A stretch of DNA of 59,469 bases from an uncultured Mediterranea sp. (GCA_945879145.1 CAMCUZ010000011.1:1-59469), one strand, 5' to 3'. Shown: positions 27,389 to 36,978, numbered from the stretch's first letter. Translations and numbers: made by a program. Notes: generated from the letters alone by a model not told the origin.

Positions 27389-28171
27389 ATGAACCGTATC
27401 AATCAACTTTTCAGTACTAATCCCCGTAATCTACTTTCTATTTATTTTTGTGCTGGCTGCCCAACCCTTGATGGCACGGCAGAAGTCATTCGATCTCTAG
27501 AGCGCAACGGCGTGAATATGATAGAGATAGGTATCCCCTTCAGCGACCCGATGGCCGATGGTGTCGTGATTCAAGATGCAGCTACAAAGGCCCTGCGCAA
27601 CGGTATGTCGCTCCGCCTGCTCTTCAGTCAGTTGGAGGAGATTCGTCGCGACGTACAGATCCCCCTCATCCTGATGGGCTACCTCAACCCGATCATGCAG
27701 TTTGGTTTCGAGGCATTCTGTCAGCGCTGTGTGGAGTGTGGCATTGATGGAGTGATCATCCCCGATCTTCCCTTCCGTGATTACGAAATGACCTATAAGG
27801 CCATTGCTGACCGCTATGACCTGCGCATCATCATGCTTATCACTCCCGAGACCTCGCTGGAACGCGTGCGTGAAATCGATGCACATACCGATGGCTTTAT
27901 CTACATGGTGTCGAGCGCAGCCATCACCGGTGCGCAGAAGGACTTCAACGCTGCCAAGCAGGCCTACTTCAAACGTATCGAAGAGTTGGGGTTACGCAAT
28001 CCGCGCATGGTGGGCTTTGGCATCAGCAACCGTCAGACCTTCGATGCAGCTTGTGCCCATGCCTCTGGAGCGATCATTGGGAGTCGCTTCGTCACGCTCC
28101 TTAACGAGGCCAACGGCGGTGCTGACCAAGCCATCCAAACGCTGAAGCAGGCTATCTACGCATCCATCTAG
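27389..28171 (+). CDS. trpA: Tryptophan synthase alpha chain
   Basis: Cleaves indole-3-glycerol phosphate to indole, which passes to TrpB. 260 residues. MIEIGIPFSDPMADGVVIQDA contains the catalytic Glu, GVIIPDLPF the second acidic residue, and the GFGISNRQTF and GAIIGSRFV loops bind phosphate. Last gene of the operon, followed by a strong hairpin at 28185. Confidence 0.97.
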   Translation: MNRINQLFSTNPRNLLSIYFCAGCPTLDGTAEVIRSLERNGVNMIEIGIPFSDPMADGVVIQDAATKALRNGMSLRLLFSQLEEIRRDVQIPLILMGYLNPIMQFGFEAFCQRCVECGIDGVIIPDLPFRDYEMTYKAIADRYDLRIIMLITPETSLERVREIDAHTDGFIYMVSSAAITGAQKDFNAAKQAYFKRIEELGLRNPRMVGFGISNRQTFDAACAHASGAIIGSRFVTLLNEANGGADQAIQTLKQAIYASI

Positions 28172-28184
28172 TCAGAGCTTTTCC

Positions 28185-28215
28185 AGTTGGGGCGCAATCT
28201 GTTTGCGCCCCAACT
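28185..28215 (+). terminator. Hairpin after trpA
   Basis: AGTTGGGGCGCAA and TTGCGCCCCAACT form a perfect 13-bp stem with a 5-nt loop. No T run follows, so it may be a 3'-end stabiliser or an unusual terminator. Confidence 0.6.
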
Positions 28216-28314
28216 ATCGTAACCTTTATATAGTCGCTCAACTCAGAACCATAAAAAAACAAAAATCAGCACGTTCTATCGCTTTTCTTTGTACTTTTGG
28301 AACGGAATATTTAA

Positions 28315-29187
28315 ATGCTATACCGGATGATGACCTATAGTACAACCAAAATGGAGTTCCCTGAAGTGGACCTACCTGTGGATATGATAGCGTGGACCGA
28401 TGTGAACGATGAAATACTGAACCTCTACCGGCAATCTTGTAGGTTGGAGGCCTGTATCTTTGCTCTCTGTCTTGAGGGTAATCTGAAAGCATCCATTAAC
28501 CTTCATGACATCGAAGTTGGCCCCAACGAACTTATCACCCTGTTTCCCGGTACGATCATTCAGTTCTATGAACATACAGAGAACGTCAAGATTGCCTTTA
28601 TTGCTTACTCCTCGCATTGCATCCACTACAACAACGGACTCAAGCAGGGGGCTGAGGCCTTCTCGTTTCCCTTTTCCATCCCTACAGTCAGGCTTGATGA
28701 ACTGACTAGTAGCTACCTGCACGATTACATTGCCCTCTATGCCCGTATCACTACTGGCCCCAAAACGTTGCCCATCGATTTGGCCCAGGCGTCACTGCAA
28801 AACATGCTTTTGACTGTAAATCATATCTACAGCACAATCTCCGCTTCTCAGACGCATAGATTTTCCAAGCAGCAGTTGCTCTGCAATCGCTTTTTCAAGT
28901 TAGTAATCGACCACTTTGCCACTCACCGTCAGTCGGCCTTCTATGCAGAACAGTTGGGCGTTACGCCGCAGTACCTCAGCACCGTGGTGAAGGAAGTGAC
29001 TGGAAAAAACGTGCTCGACATCATTGCTCATGTGGTGATTATGGATGCTCGGCGCAAGCTCCGCTCTACACAGATGACCATCCAGGAGATAGGCTATTCC
29101 TTAGGTTTCCCCAATCCCTCGTTCTTCGGTAAATACTTTAAACGCTACACGGATACCACCCCCCAAAAGTATAGAAATGGCGAATAA
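28315..29187 (+). CDS. AraC-family transcription regulator
   Basis: 290 residues. The N-terminal 170 residues form a cupin-like sensing region (VGPNELITLFPGTIIQFYEHTENVKIAF), and the C-terminal 100 residues carry two AraC helix-turn-helix units (SAFYAEQLGVTPQYLSTVVKEVTGKNVLDII and MTIQEIGYSLGFPNPSFFGKYFKRYTDTTPQKYR). TACTTTTG at 28292-28299 may be its -7 box; if so the first ATG is almost leaderless and the start could be the ATG at 28327 or 28330. Targets unknown. Confidence 0.88.
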   Translation: MLYRMMTYSTTKMEFPEVDLPVDMIAWTDVNDEILNLYRQSCRLEACIFALCLEGNLKASINLHDIEVGPNELITLFPGTIIQFYEHTENVKIAFIAYSSHCIHYNNGLKQGAEAFSFPFSIPTVRLDELTSSYLHDYIALYARITTGPKTLPIDLAQASLQNMLLTVNHIYSTISASQTHRFSKQQLLCNRFFKLVIDHFATHRQSAFYAEQLGVTPQYLSTVVKEVTGKNVLDIIAHVVIMDARRKLRSTQMTIQEIGYSLGFPNPSFFGKYFKRYTDTTPQKYRNGE

Positions 29188-29289
29188 AAAATATTTTTCG
29201 CTGGAATGCTTGCAGATACATCGGAAAAGACGTAATTTCGCACGGTATTTCATTATGAATATAAAACGCATAAAAAAACATTCTTGACA

Positions 29290-30147
29290 ATGAAAAAAGA
29301 AATGCACTTCATCTTGGCCCTTTTGCTGCTGATACTCATTGGCTTTAGCGGCTGTAAACAGGCTCCCAAAGGGGCTATGCAGAAGTGGGCCTTGGCCTTC
29401 GATAGCCTTCAGCTGAACTGCACGGAACATCTTTTTGGCGATACCGCCAAGCCGGCTTGCAACCTCGTACTCAACCTCTGCTTTGTCAAAGAGGCCAAAG
29501 AGGAGAAGCTACGTGACAGTCTGAACCATTACTTCATGGCGTTTGCTTTAGGGAATGAGATAGCCCATCTGCAACCCAAAGAGGCGGTTGATACGTATGC
29601 CAACAGCTATACCCATAAGTACCGCTCTGACCTGGAACCGATGTACCTCAAGGAAATGGAGGAACTGGCAGACAACCAAACTATGGGAGCCTGGTACTCC
29701 TATTATAAAAAGGTAGAGAGTCACATCACTCGTTGCGAGGGCATACTGTTGACTTACAGCTGCCGCTATGAAGAATATACCGGAGGAGCACACGGCATGT
29801 ATGTTACCAGCTTCCTTAACCTTGACCTGCGCACCCTGGCGCCTGTAACCCTCGACGACCTCTTCGTAGGAGAATATACGGATGAATTAACCCGCTTGCT
29901 TTGGGAACAGCTGATGAAAGACAACGGTGTAGCCACACAGGAAGAACTTCGCGACCTGGGCTATGCTTCGACAGGAGAACTGACCCCCACGGAGAATTTC
30001 TATATCGATGATAGAGGAATTACTTTTTATTATAATGTCTATGACATCGCCCCCTACGTGATGGGTCCTGTGACTATCACGTTGAAACGTGAGGATGTGG
30101 CTCACCTGATAGGCGATGCCTCGCTATGGGGGACAGACCTAAAATAA
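29290..30147 (+). CDS. DUF3298/RsiV-like lipoprotein
   Basis: 285 residues from ATG at 29290 (a TTG six bases earlier is also open). Signal peptide with lipobox near FSGCKQAP. The region SCRYEEYTGGAHGMYVTSFLNLDLRTLAPVTLDDLF followed by YTDELTRLLWEQL is the DUF3298 signature, found in RsiV-like and peptidoglycan-related proteins. Partner or substrate unknown. Its 3' end is close to rsmG, whose likely start is 51 nt downstream. Confidence 0.8.
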   Translation: MKKEMHFILALLLLILIGFSGCKQAPKGAMQKWALAFDSLQLNCTEHLFGDTAKPACNLVLNLCFVKEAKEEKLRDSLNHYFMAFALGNEIAHLQPKEAVDTYANSYTHKYRSDLEPMYLKEMEELADNQTMGAWYSYYKKVESHITRCEGILLTYSCRYEEYTGGAHGMYVTSFLNLDLRTLAPVTLDDLFVGEYTDELTRLLWEQLMKDNGVATQEELRDLGYASTGELTPTENFYIDDRGITFYYNVYDIAPYVMGPVTITLKREDVAHLIGDASLWGTDLK

Positions 30148-30197
30148 ACAGCCCCAAGGGCGCATGGACAGAATTCATCTTAATACCCATTTCCCTC

Positions 30198-30836
30198 ATG
30201 ACACCAAACGAAGGCTTACAGCTCATCCAAAGCTACTTCCCTCAGCTCAGCGAGCAGCAGCAACAGCAGTTTCTGGCTCTCGATGCGCTCTATCGCGACT
30301 GGAATTCCAAAATCAATGTCATTTCGCGTAAGGATATCGACAACCTGTATGAACACCACGTGCTGCACTCCCTTGGTATTGCTCACGTGATACGTTTTAC
30401 CCAGGGCACCCACGTCATGGACTTAGGTACCGGAGGGGGATTTCCTGGCATTCCCTTGGCTATTCTCTTTCCCGAGGTCCTGTTTCATCTGGTGGATAGC
30501 ATCGGTAAGAAGGTGCGTGTGGCAAGTGAAGTGGCCAAGGCTATCGGTCTGACCAATGTGACCACGGCTCACGAACGAGCCGAGGAGGAGAAGCAAAAGT
30601 TCGACTTCGTAGTGAGCCGTGCTGTGATGCCCCTAGCCGATTTGGTGAAGATTGTACGCAAAAATATCAGCACCCATCAACAGAATGCCCTGCCCAACGG
30701 ACTGATATGTCTCAAGGGAGGTGAACTGGCCAAAGAAACCAATCCGCTCAAGAGTCGCACCTATCTGACCGATTTGGCCGAGGTGTTCAAAGAACCCTAT
30801 TTCGAGACCAAGAAAGTAGTTTATGTCACGCTATAA
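30198..30836 (+). CDS. rsmG: 16S rRNA (guanine-N7) methyltransferase RsmG
   Basis: Methylates G527 (E. coli numbering) of 16S rRNA. 212 residues from MTPNEGLQLI; a longer frame from 30126 overlaps the previous gene and lacks family similarity at its N-terminus. NVISRKDIDNLYEHHVLHSL and the SAM-binding DLGTGGGFPGIPLAILFPEV are characteristic. Followed after 12 nt by an MBL hydrolase. Confidence 0.94.
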   Translation: MTPNEGLQLIQSYFPQLSEQQQQQFLALDALYRDWNSKINVISRKDIDNLYEHHVLHSLGIAHVIRFTQGTHVMDLGTGGGFPGIPLAILFPEVLFHLVDSIGKKVRVASEVAKAIGLTNVTTAHERAEEEKQKFDFVVSRAVMPLADLVKIVRKNISTHQQNALPNGLICLKGGELAKETNPLKSRTYLTDLAEVFKEPYFETKKVVYVTL

Positions 30837-30848
30837 AATCTATTTATT

Positions 30849-31490
30849 ATGAAAATCAAGCGATTCGAATTCAATATGTTCCCTGTGAACTGCTACGTGC
30901 TTGCCGATGAAACGGGCGAGGCCGTGGTGATTGATCCTGGGTGCTATTACGAAGAAGAGAAACAGGCACTAAAAGGTTTTATCCAGAGCAATAACCTGCA
31001 GCTGAAGCATCTGCTTTGTACCCATCTACACACTGACCATATCTTTGGTACCCCCTTCATGCTAAAGGAGTTTGGGCTAAGACCTGAAGCCAATCAGGCC
31101 GATGAGTTCTGGATTGAAGAGAGCCCCAAGCAGAGCCGCATGTTTGGCATCAAGCTGGAGGAGAACCCTGTGGCCATTGGCACCTACCTGCACGATGGTG
31201 ATTTGATACACTTTGGCCATACCACGCTCGAAGCCATCCATGTTCCTGGCCATTCACCAGGCAGCCTGGTCTATTATTGTGCCAGTGAGCGTTGCATGTT
31301 CTCGGGCGATGTGCTTTTCCAGGGTAGCATTGGTCGAGCTGATTTATCAGGTGGTAACTTTGACCATCTGATTGAGCACATCTGTAGTCGCCTCTTTGTG
31401 CTGCCCAATGACACGGTGGTCTATCCGGGCCATGGCGCCCCCACTACCATTGGCATCGAGAAGGCCGAGAATCCCTTCTTCCGCTCCTAA
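30849..31490 (+). CDS. Metallo-beta-lactamase fold hydrolase (glyoxalase II-like)
   Basis: 213 residues. The metal site is LLCTHLHTDHIFG (HxHxDH), followed by HVPGHSPGSLVYY, SGDVLFQGSIGRAD and YPGHGAPTTIG. This short form resembles hydroxyacylglutathione hydrolase-like proteins that act on thioesters, but the substrate is not predictable. Cotranscribed with rsmG; gcvP starts 30 nt later. Confidence 0.9.
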   Translation: MKIKRFEFNMFPVNCYVLADETGEAVVIDPGCYYEEEKQALKGFIQSNNLQLKHLLCTHLHTDHIFGTPFMLKEFGLRPEANQADEFWIEESPKQSRMFGIKLEENPVAIGTYLHDGDLIHFGHTTLEAIHVPGHSPGSLVYYCASERCMFSGDVLFQGSIGRADLSGGNFDHLIEHICSRLFVLPNDTVVYPGHGAPTTIGIEKAENPFFRS

Positions 31491-31519
31491 TCGAACAACC
31501 CTTAAAAATATTCCTGAAT

Positions 31520-34366
31520 ATGAAAAATGATTCACTGGCCAATCGTCACATTGGCATCAATGAACAAGAAGAGCAGCTCATGCTGCAGAAAATCGGAGTC
31601 AAGTCGTTGGACGAACTGATTGACAAAACCCTCCCCAAAAACATCCGTTTGAAACAACCTATCGATCTGCCTGAGGCGATGAATGAGTATGAGTTTGCGC
31701 AGCACATTGCTCAACTGGCCAGCAAGAACAAGCTCTATACGACCTATATCGGTCAGGGCTGGTATGGTACGATTACTCCTGCTGTGATTCAGCGCAACGT
31801 GTTCGAGAACCCCGTATGGTACACTTCCTATACACCCTATCAGACCGAGGTGTCACAGGGTCGTCTAGAGGCATTGATGAACTTCCAGACCGTTATTACC
31901 GATTTGACGGGTATGCCGCTGGCCAACTGCTCGCTCCTCGATGAGGCAACTGCCGCTGCCGAAGCCGTTACGATGATGTTTGGTCTGCGCAGCCGTGCAC
32001 AGCAGAAGGCTGGTGCCAAGGTGGTCTTTGTAGATAATCGTGTATTTGCACAGACGTTGGCCGTAATCAACACCCGTGCCATTCCACAGGGCATAGAGGT
32101 GCGCACAGGCCGCTACGAAGAGCTGGAGTTCACCCCCGACCTCTTTGCCTGCGTGGTGCAGTTCCCTGATGCTGATGGTAGCATCAATGACTACCGTGCC
32201 TTTGTTGAGAAGGCCCACGCAGCCGATTGCAAGGTGGCCGTTGCTGCCGATATCCTCAGTCTAGCTCTGCTGACGCCTCCGGGTGAGTGGGGCGCTGATA
32301 TTGTTTTTGGTAGCACGCAGCGTCTCGGTATCCCCATGTTTTATGGTGGCCCGTCGGCAGCCTATTTCGCTACTCGCGACGAGTACAAGCGCAACATGCC
32401 TGGCCGCATCATTGGTTGGAGTAAGGATAAATATGGTCACCTCTGCTACCGCATGGCTCTGCAGACCCGTGAGCAACATATCAAGCGTGAGAAGGCCACC
32501 TCGAATATCTGTACCGCTCAAGCTCTGCTGGCCACGATGGCGGGAATGTATGCAGTATGGCATGGTCCTGAGGGTATTCGCAACATTGCCTCGCGCATTC
32601 ACAGCATCGCTGCCTTCCTCGAAAAGGGCATCAATGCACTGGGCTACAAGCAGCAGAATACCAACTACTTCGATACCCTGCGCTTCGCGCTGCCCGAACA
32701 GCTCTCAGCTCATCAAGTGCGCACCATTGCCCTAAGCAAAGAGGTGAACTTGCTCTACTTCAAGAATGGTGACGTAGGTCTGAGTATCGACGAAACGACC
32801 GACCTGGCTGCCGTTAATGTGCTACTCTCTATCTTCGCTATTGCTGTGGGAAAGGATTACGAGAAGGTGAGTGAAATTCCCGATGCGCCTGCTATCAAGC
32901 TGCTGGCTCGACAGAGCGCTTACTTGACCCATGAAGTGTTCAACCGCTACCATACCGAGACTGAGATGATGCGCTATATCAAGCGTCTCGACCGCAAGGA
33001 CATCTCGTTGACACACAGCATGATTTCGCTGGGTTCTTGCACCATGAAGCTGAATGCTGCTGCTGAAATGCTTCCCTTGAGTCGCCCCGAATTCATGAAC
33101 ATGCACCCCTTGGTGCCCGAGGATCAAGCCGAAGGTTACAAGGAGCTCATCCAGAACCTAAGCGCAGAATTGGCTGCCATCACCGGCTTTGCAGGTGTTA
33201 CATTGCAACCCAACTCAGGTGCTGCCGGCGAATATACTGGTCTGCGCATCATCCGTGCCTATTTGGAGAGCATCGGTCAGGGACATCGCAATAAGATTCT
33301 GATTCCTGCATCAGCTCATGGTACGAATCCTGCTTCGGCCATTCAAGCCGGCTTCACGACCGTAACGTGTGCTTGCGACGAGCGGGGCAACGTGGATATG
33401 GACGACCTCCGTACCAAGGCCGAAGCCAACAAGGATGAACTGGCAGCGCTGATGATTACCTACCCCTCTACCCACGGTATTTTTGAGAGCGACATCGTGG
33501 AGATTTGCCGTATCATCCATAGCTGCGGTGCGCAGGTCTATATGGACGGTGCCAACATGAATGCTCAGGTGGGTCTGACCAACCCTGGTACCATCGGTGC
33601 AGATGTCTGCCACCTCAACCTTCACAAGACCTTTGCTTCGCCTCACGGTGGTGGCGGTCCTGGCGTTGGTCCTGTCTGCGTAGCTAAGCATCTCGTACCC
33701 TTCCTGCCCGGTCACGTCAGCCTCGGCAACGCCACTAACCAGGTTTCTGCTGCACCATACGGTAGTGCTGGTATTCTGCCCATCACCTACGGTTACATCC
33801 GTATGATGGGTATTGAGGGTCTGACGCGTGCCACGAAGATTGCCATTCTCAGCGCCAACTATCTGGCTGCATGCTTTGAGGATACCTACGGCACGGTTTA
33901 TCGTGGCAAGAACGGCACGGTGGGCCATGAAATGATTCTCGAGTGCCGTAAGTTGCACGAAGAGACCGGTATCAGCGAGAATGATATTGCCAAACGTCTG
34001 ATGGACTTTGGCTACCATGCTCCTACACTCTCTTTCCCTGTGCACGGCACGCTGATGATTGAGCCTACCGAGAGCGAAAGTTTGGCCGAACTCGACAACT
34101 TCGTGAAGGTGATGCTTACTATCTGGGATGAAATTCAGGAGGTAAAGAATGGTCTTGCCGACAAGGAGGACAACGTGCTCGTCAATGCTCCGCACCCCGA
34201 ATACGAAGCTGTAGCCGATGAGTGGAATCACAGCTATTCGCGTCAGAAAGCGGTTTATCCCATCGAGAGCGTAATGGAGAACAAATTCTGGGTCAACGTA
34301 GCGCGCGTAGATAACACGTTGGGTGACCGTAAACTGTTGCCTACTTGTTACGGCTGCTTCGACTGA
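31520..34366 (+). CDS. gcvP: Glycine dehydrogenase (decarboxylating), P protein
   Basis: The PLP-dependent first component of the glycine cleavage system. 948 residues, with both halves fused in one chain as in Proteobacteria. NRHIGINEQEEQLMLQKIG starts the protein, SLGSCTMKLNAA marks the second half, and the PLP lysine lies in HLNLHKTFASPHGGGGPGVGP. The T, H and L proteins are not nearby. Its end is marked by a long bidirectional hairpin. Confidence 0.97.
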   Translation: MKNDSLANRHIGINEQEEQLMLQKIGVKSLDELIDKTLPKNIRLKQPIDLPEAMNEYEFAQHIAQLASKNKLYTTYIGQGWYGTITPAVIQRNVFENPVWYTSYTPYQTEVSQGRLEALMNFQTVITDLTGMPLANCSLLDEATAAAEAVTMMFGLRSRAQQKAGAKVVFVDNRVFAQTLAVINTRAIPQGIEVRTGRYEELEFTPDLFACVVQFPDADGSINDYRAFVEKAHAADCKVAVAADILSLALLTPPGEWGADIVFGSTQRLGIPMFYGGPSAAYFATRDEYKRNMPGRIIGWSKDKYGHLCYRMALQTREQHIKREKATSNICTAQALLATMAGMYAVWHGPEGIRNIASRIHSIAAFLEKGINALGYKQQNTNYFDTLRFALPEQLSAHQVRTIALSKEVNLLYFKNGDVGLSIDETTDLAAVNVLLSIFAIAVGKDYEKVSEIPDAPAIKLLARQSAYLTHEVFNRYHTETEMMRYIKRLDRKDISLTHSMISLGSCTMKLNAAAEMLPLSRPEFMNMHPLVPEDQAEGYKELIQNLSAELAAITGFAGVTLQPNSGAAGEYTGLRIIRAYLESIGQGHRNKILIPASAHGTNPASAIQAGFTTVTCACDERGNVDMDDLRTKAEANKDELAALMITYPSTHGIFESDIVEICRIIHSCGAQVYMDGANMNAQVGLTNPGTIGADVCHLNLHKTFASPHGGGGPGVGPVCVAKHLVPFLPGHVSLGNATNQVSAAPYGSAGILPITYGYIRMMGIEGLTRATKIAILSANYLAACFEDTYGTVYRGKNGTVGHEMILECRKLHEETGISENDIAKRLMDFGYHAPTLSFPVHGTLMIEPTESESLAELDNFVKVMLTIWDEIQEVKNGLADKEDNVLVNAPHPEYEAVADEWNHSYSRQKAVYPIESVMENKFWVNVARVDNTLGDRKLLPTCYGCFD

Positions 34367-34378
34367 TTAAACCCCGTT

Positions 34379-34447
34379 GCATTGCAATATATAAAGAGAG
34401 AGCTGAGCCCCTTATAGGCTCAGCTCTCTCTTTATATATTGCAATGC
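34379..34447. terminator. Bidirectional terminator, 31-bp perfect inverted repeat
   Basis: Arms 34379-34409 and 34417-34447 are exact reverse complements around a 7-nt loop. AT-rich outer and GC-rich inner parts give T runs on both sides, suitable for stopping gcvP and the convergent ettA transcript. Confidence 0.9.
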
Positions 34448-34476
34448 TATTCGTAGTCATTACGCCTCAATAGGTC

Positions 34477-36174
34477 TTAGTCTGCCATCAGCTTGCGGTA
34501 ACGCACGCGTTTGGGTTCTTCGCGGCCCAGACGCTTCAGCTTGTTTTCCTCGTACTCTGAGTAGGAACCCTCGAAGAAGAAGACGTTCGAGTCACCCTCA
34601 AAGGCCAGGATATGGGTGCAGATGCGGTCGAGGAACCAGCGGTCGTGGCTGATGACAACAGCACAACCGGCAAAGTCCTCCAAGCCCTCTTCAAGTGCAC
34701 GCAGGGTGTTGACATCAATGTCGTTAGTGGGCTCGTCAAGCAGCAGTACGTTGCCCTCCTCCTTGAGGCAGAGGGCCAGATGGAGGCGATTGCGCTCACC
34801 ACCAGAGAGCACGCCGCAGAGCTTCTCCTGGTCGGCGCCCGAGAAATTGAAGCGGCTCAGGTAAGCACGGGCGTTGATGTCTCGACCTCCCATGCGAATC
34901 AGTTCGTTACCGCCTGAGATGACTTGATAGACCGTTTTCTGCGGGTCGATATCCTTGTGTTGCTGATCCACGTAGGCCACCTTCACGGTTTCGCCCACTT
35001 CGAATTCACCGCTGTCGGCCTTCTCCAGTCCCATGATGAGTCGGAACAGGGTAGTCTTTCCGGCGCCGTTGGGACCGATGATGCCTACGATACCATTGGG
35101 TGGCAGCATGAAGTTAAGGTCATCAAAGAGCAGTTTGTCGCCAAAGGCCTTGGCTACATGCTTGGCCTCGATCACCTTGTTGCCCAGACGCGGACCGTTG
35201 GGAATGAAGATTTCCAGCTTCTCTTCCTTCTCCTTTACGTCTTCGTTGAGCAGTTTGTCGTACGAGTTCAAACGGGCCTTACCCTTGGCCTGACGTGCCT
35301 TGGGAGCCATACGCACCCACTCCAGCTCGCGTTGCAGTGTCTTACGTCGTTTGCTGGCCGTCTTCTCCTCCTGCTCCATGCGGCGCGTCTTCTGCTCCAG
35401 CCAGCTGGAGTAGTTGCCTTTCCATGGAATGCCCTCGCCACGGTCCAGCTCAAGAATCCATCCTGCTACGTGGTCCAGGAAGTAGCGGTCGTGGGTCACG
35501 GCGATGACGGTACCCTCGTATTGCTGCAGATGCTGCTCCAACCAATCGATGCTCTCGGCGTCAAGGTGGTTGGTAGGCTCGTCAAGCAGTAGCACATCAG
35601 GCTTTTGCAGCAGCAATCGGCAGAGGGCTACGCGACGCCGCTCACCGCCCGATAGTTGGTTGACAGGTTGATCCTCGGGCGGACAGCGCAAGGCATCCAT
35701 GGCTCGTTCCAGCGTGGTGTCCAGGTTCCAGGCATCGGTGGCGTCGATGATGTCCTGCAGTTCAGCCTGTCTGCTGAAGAGCTTCTCCATCTTGTCCGAG
35801 TCTTCATAGTACTCGGGTAGTCCGAACATCTGGTTGATTTCCTCGTATTCATTAAGGGCATCTACGATGGGTTGTACCCCCTCCATTACACATTCCTTCA
35901 CTGTCTTTTCAGGGTCGAGGTAGGGCTCTTGTGCCAGGTAGCCCACACTATAACCTGGCGAGAAGACCACTTCGCCTTGGTATGCTTTATCCAGTCCGGC
36001 AATGATTTTGAGCAGGGTGGATTTTCCTGATCCATTCAGACCGATGATGCCGATTTTGGCACCATAAAAGAAGGAGAGATAGATATCCTTGAGTACTTGC
36101 TTATTATTCTGGGGGATAATCTTGTTGAGTCCCACCATGGAAAAGATGATTTTCTTGTCGTCAACTGTTGCCAT
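34477..36174 (-). CDS. ettA: Energy-dependent translational throttle protein EttA
   Basis: ABC-F protein that binds the ribosomal E site and gates the first elongation steps according to ATP/ADP level. 565 residues from MATVDDKKIIFSMVGL. Two ATPase cassettes: Walker A GLNGSGKSTLLK and GPNGAGKTTLFR, signatures LSGGERRRVALCRLLL and LSGGERNRLHLALCL, Walker B LLLDEPTNHLD and LLLDEPTNDID. The linker between them is charged (arm region). The ATG at 36240 lies at the promoter and is not used as the start. Confidence 0.95.
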   Translation of the reverse strand: MATVDDKKIIFSMVGLNKIIPQNNKQVLKDIYLSFFYGAKIGIIGLNGSGKSTLLKIIAGLDKAYQGEVVFSPGYSVGYLAQEPYLDPEKTVKECVMEGVQPIVDALNEYEEINQMFGLPEYYEDSDKMEKLFSRQAELQDIIDATDAWNLDTTLERAMDALRCPPEDQPVNQLSGGERRRVALCRLLLQKPDVLLLDEPTNHLDAESIDWLEQHLQQYEGTVIAVTHDRYFLDHVAGWILELDRGEGIPWKGNYSSWLEQKTRRMEQEEKTASKRRKTLQRELEWVRMAPKARQAKGKARLNSYDKLLNEDVKEKEEKLEIFIPNGPRLGNKVIEAKHVAKAFGDKLLFDDLNFMLPPNGIVGIIGPNGAGKTTLFRLIMGLEKADSGEFEVGETVKVAYVDQQHKDIDPQKTVYQVISGGNELIRMGGRDINARAYLSRFNFSGADQEKLCGVLSGGERNRLHLALCLKEEGNVLLLDEPTNDIDVNTLRALEEGLEDFAGCAVVISHDRWFLDRICTHILAFEGDSNVFFFEGSYSEYEENKLKRLGREEPKRVRYRKLMAD

Positions 36175-36237
36175 ATAACGTGTGATAAATAGAATTTGAT
36201 AAAAAACAGCGCCCTTAGGTGCTCTGCATAACGAGTG

Positions 36238-36266
36238 CAAACATACAAAAAAGAATCGTAAAACAA
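36238..36266 (-). promoter_or_regulatory. Promoter of ettA
   Basis: On the minus strand TTG (36266-36264) and, after 18 nt, TATGTTTG (36245-36238). Back to back with the tRNA-Lys promoter. Confidence 0.55.
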
Positions 36267-36284
36267 GGCTTTTTTCTGAAGAAA

Positions 36285-36316
36285 TTTGGTGGAGTAAAGA
36301 ATAGTTCCTAACTTTG
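36285..36316 (+). promoter_or_regulatory. Promoter of tRNA-Lys
   Basis: TTTG at 36285-36288 is followed after 20 nt by TAACTTTG at 36309-36316, ending 27 nt before the tRNA. Confidence 0.75.
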
Positions 36317-36343
36317 CGGTCTCTAAACTCATGGCTACAATTT

Positions 36344-36416
36344 GATTCGCTAGCTCAGCAGGTAGAGCACAACACTTTTAATGTTGGGGTCTTGGGTTCG
36401 AGCCCCAAGCGAATCA
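36344..36416 (+). tRNA. tRNA-Lys (anticodon TTT)
   Basis: 73-nt cloverleaf. Acceptor GATTCGC pairs with GCGAATC, D arm GCTCAGCAGGTAGAGC, anticodon stem CAACA/TGTTG with loop CTTTTAA, T arm TTGGGTTCGAGCCCCAA. CCA not encoded. Confidence 0.96.
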
Positions 36417-36441
36417 CTCAAACAAAAGGCTTAATAAAGAG

Positions 36442-36484
36442 AACCGCTGATAGTTAATTATGATCAGCGGTTTTTGTTTTTTTC
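36442..36484 (+). terminator. Terminator of tRNA-Lys
   Basis: AACCGCTGAT (36442-36451) pairs with ATCAGCGGTT (36463-36472), followed by TTTGTTTTTTT. Confidence 0.88.
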
Positions 36485-36572
36485 TGCAGAGCGTTTAAGT
36501 CTTCATAGCGTGAATGATAAGCAGAATTCCCAACAAGCAGACTTTTGCTCTTCTCAATCTGCTTCGTCCAAC

Positions 36573-36683
36573 CTCTAATCAATCTCTAATCGATCTCTAA
36601 TCAAACTCTAATTGGGAATTAGAGTCAGATTAGTGTTACTTTAGACTTACTATTGAGTTACTTTAGACTTACCTTAGAGTTAC
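36573..36683. repeat. Two adjacent arrays with 11-bp period
   Basis: CTCTAAT recurs at 36573, 36584, 36595 and 36606, exactly 11 bp apart, then an inverted AATTAGAG at 36617. TTAC then recurs at 36636, 36647, 36658, 36669 and 36680, again every 11 bp, with TTACTTTAGACTTAC twice. No coding potential is seen in the gene-free stretch 36485-36970. Confidence 0.75.
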
Positions 36684-36835
36684 TGTAGGGTAGCTGTTGA
36701 CCCGATAATCGTCCAAATAGGATAAAAACGGTAGATAGTTGTTCTATATTTCGTATTTTTCTCTTTCCGGCCCGTTTGGAGCTTAAAAGTAAAGTTTTTA
36801 AACAACTCGAAGAGATATTCACGTTTTAGAGGGTT

Positions 36836-36905
36836 AGTCTCATTATTTGTAGGGGCGGAATATTTTCCGCCCTGAACTCACCCACGATTGCGGTACATCG
36901 GGAAG
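36836..36905. repeat. REP-like palindromic element, copy 1
   Basis: A palindrome at 36852-36872 (GGGCGGAA, TATT, TTCCGCCC) preceded by TCTCATTATTTGTA and followed by a CACCCA(C/T)GA tract. The same 21-mer with matching flanks occurs at 59401-59421. This copy lacks the second, inverted arm seen there. Confidence 0.75.
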
Positions 36906-36978
36906 AAATCTTCAACGAAAGGGATGAAGAATCACTTTTTCTAGGGAAAGACAACTGTCAAACACTATATAATAGAAG

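Noticed and set aside
33311..34231. 306-residue minus-strand frame inside gcvP
   Set aside because: It lies wholly within a clearly recognised gene and shows no domain.
36573..36683. CRISPR array
   Set aside because: Units are 11 bp with no spacers of usual length and no cas genes are in the window.
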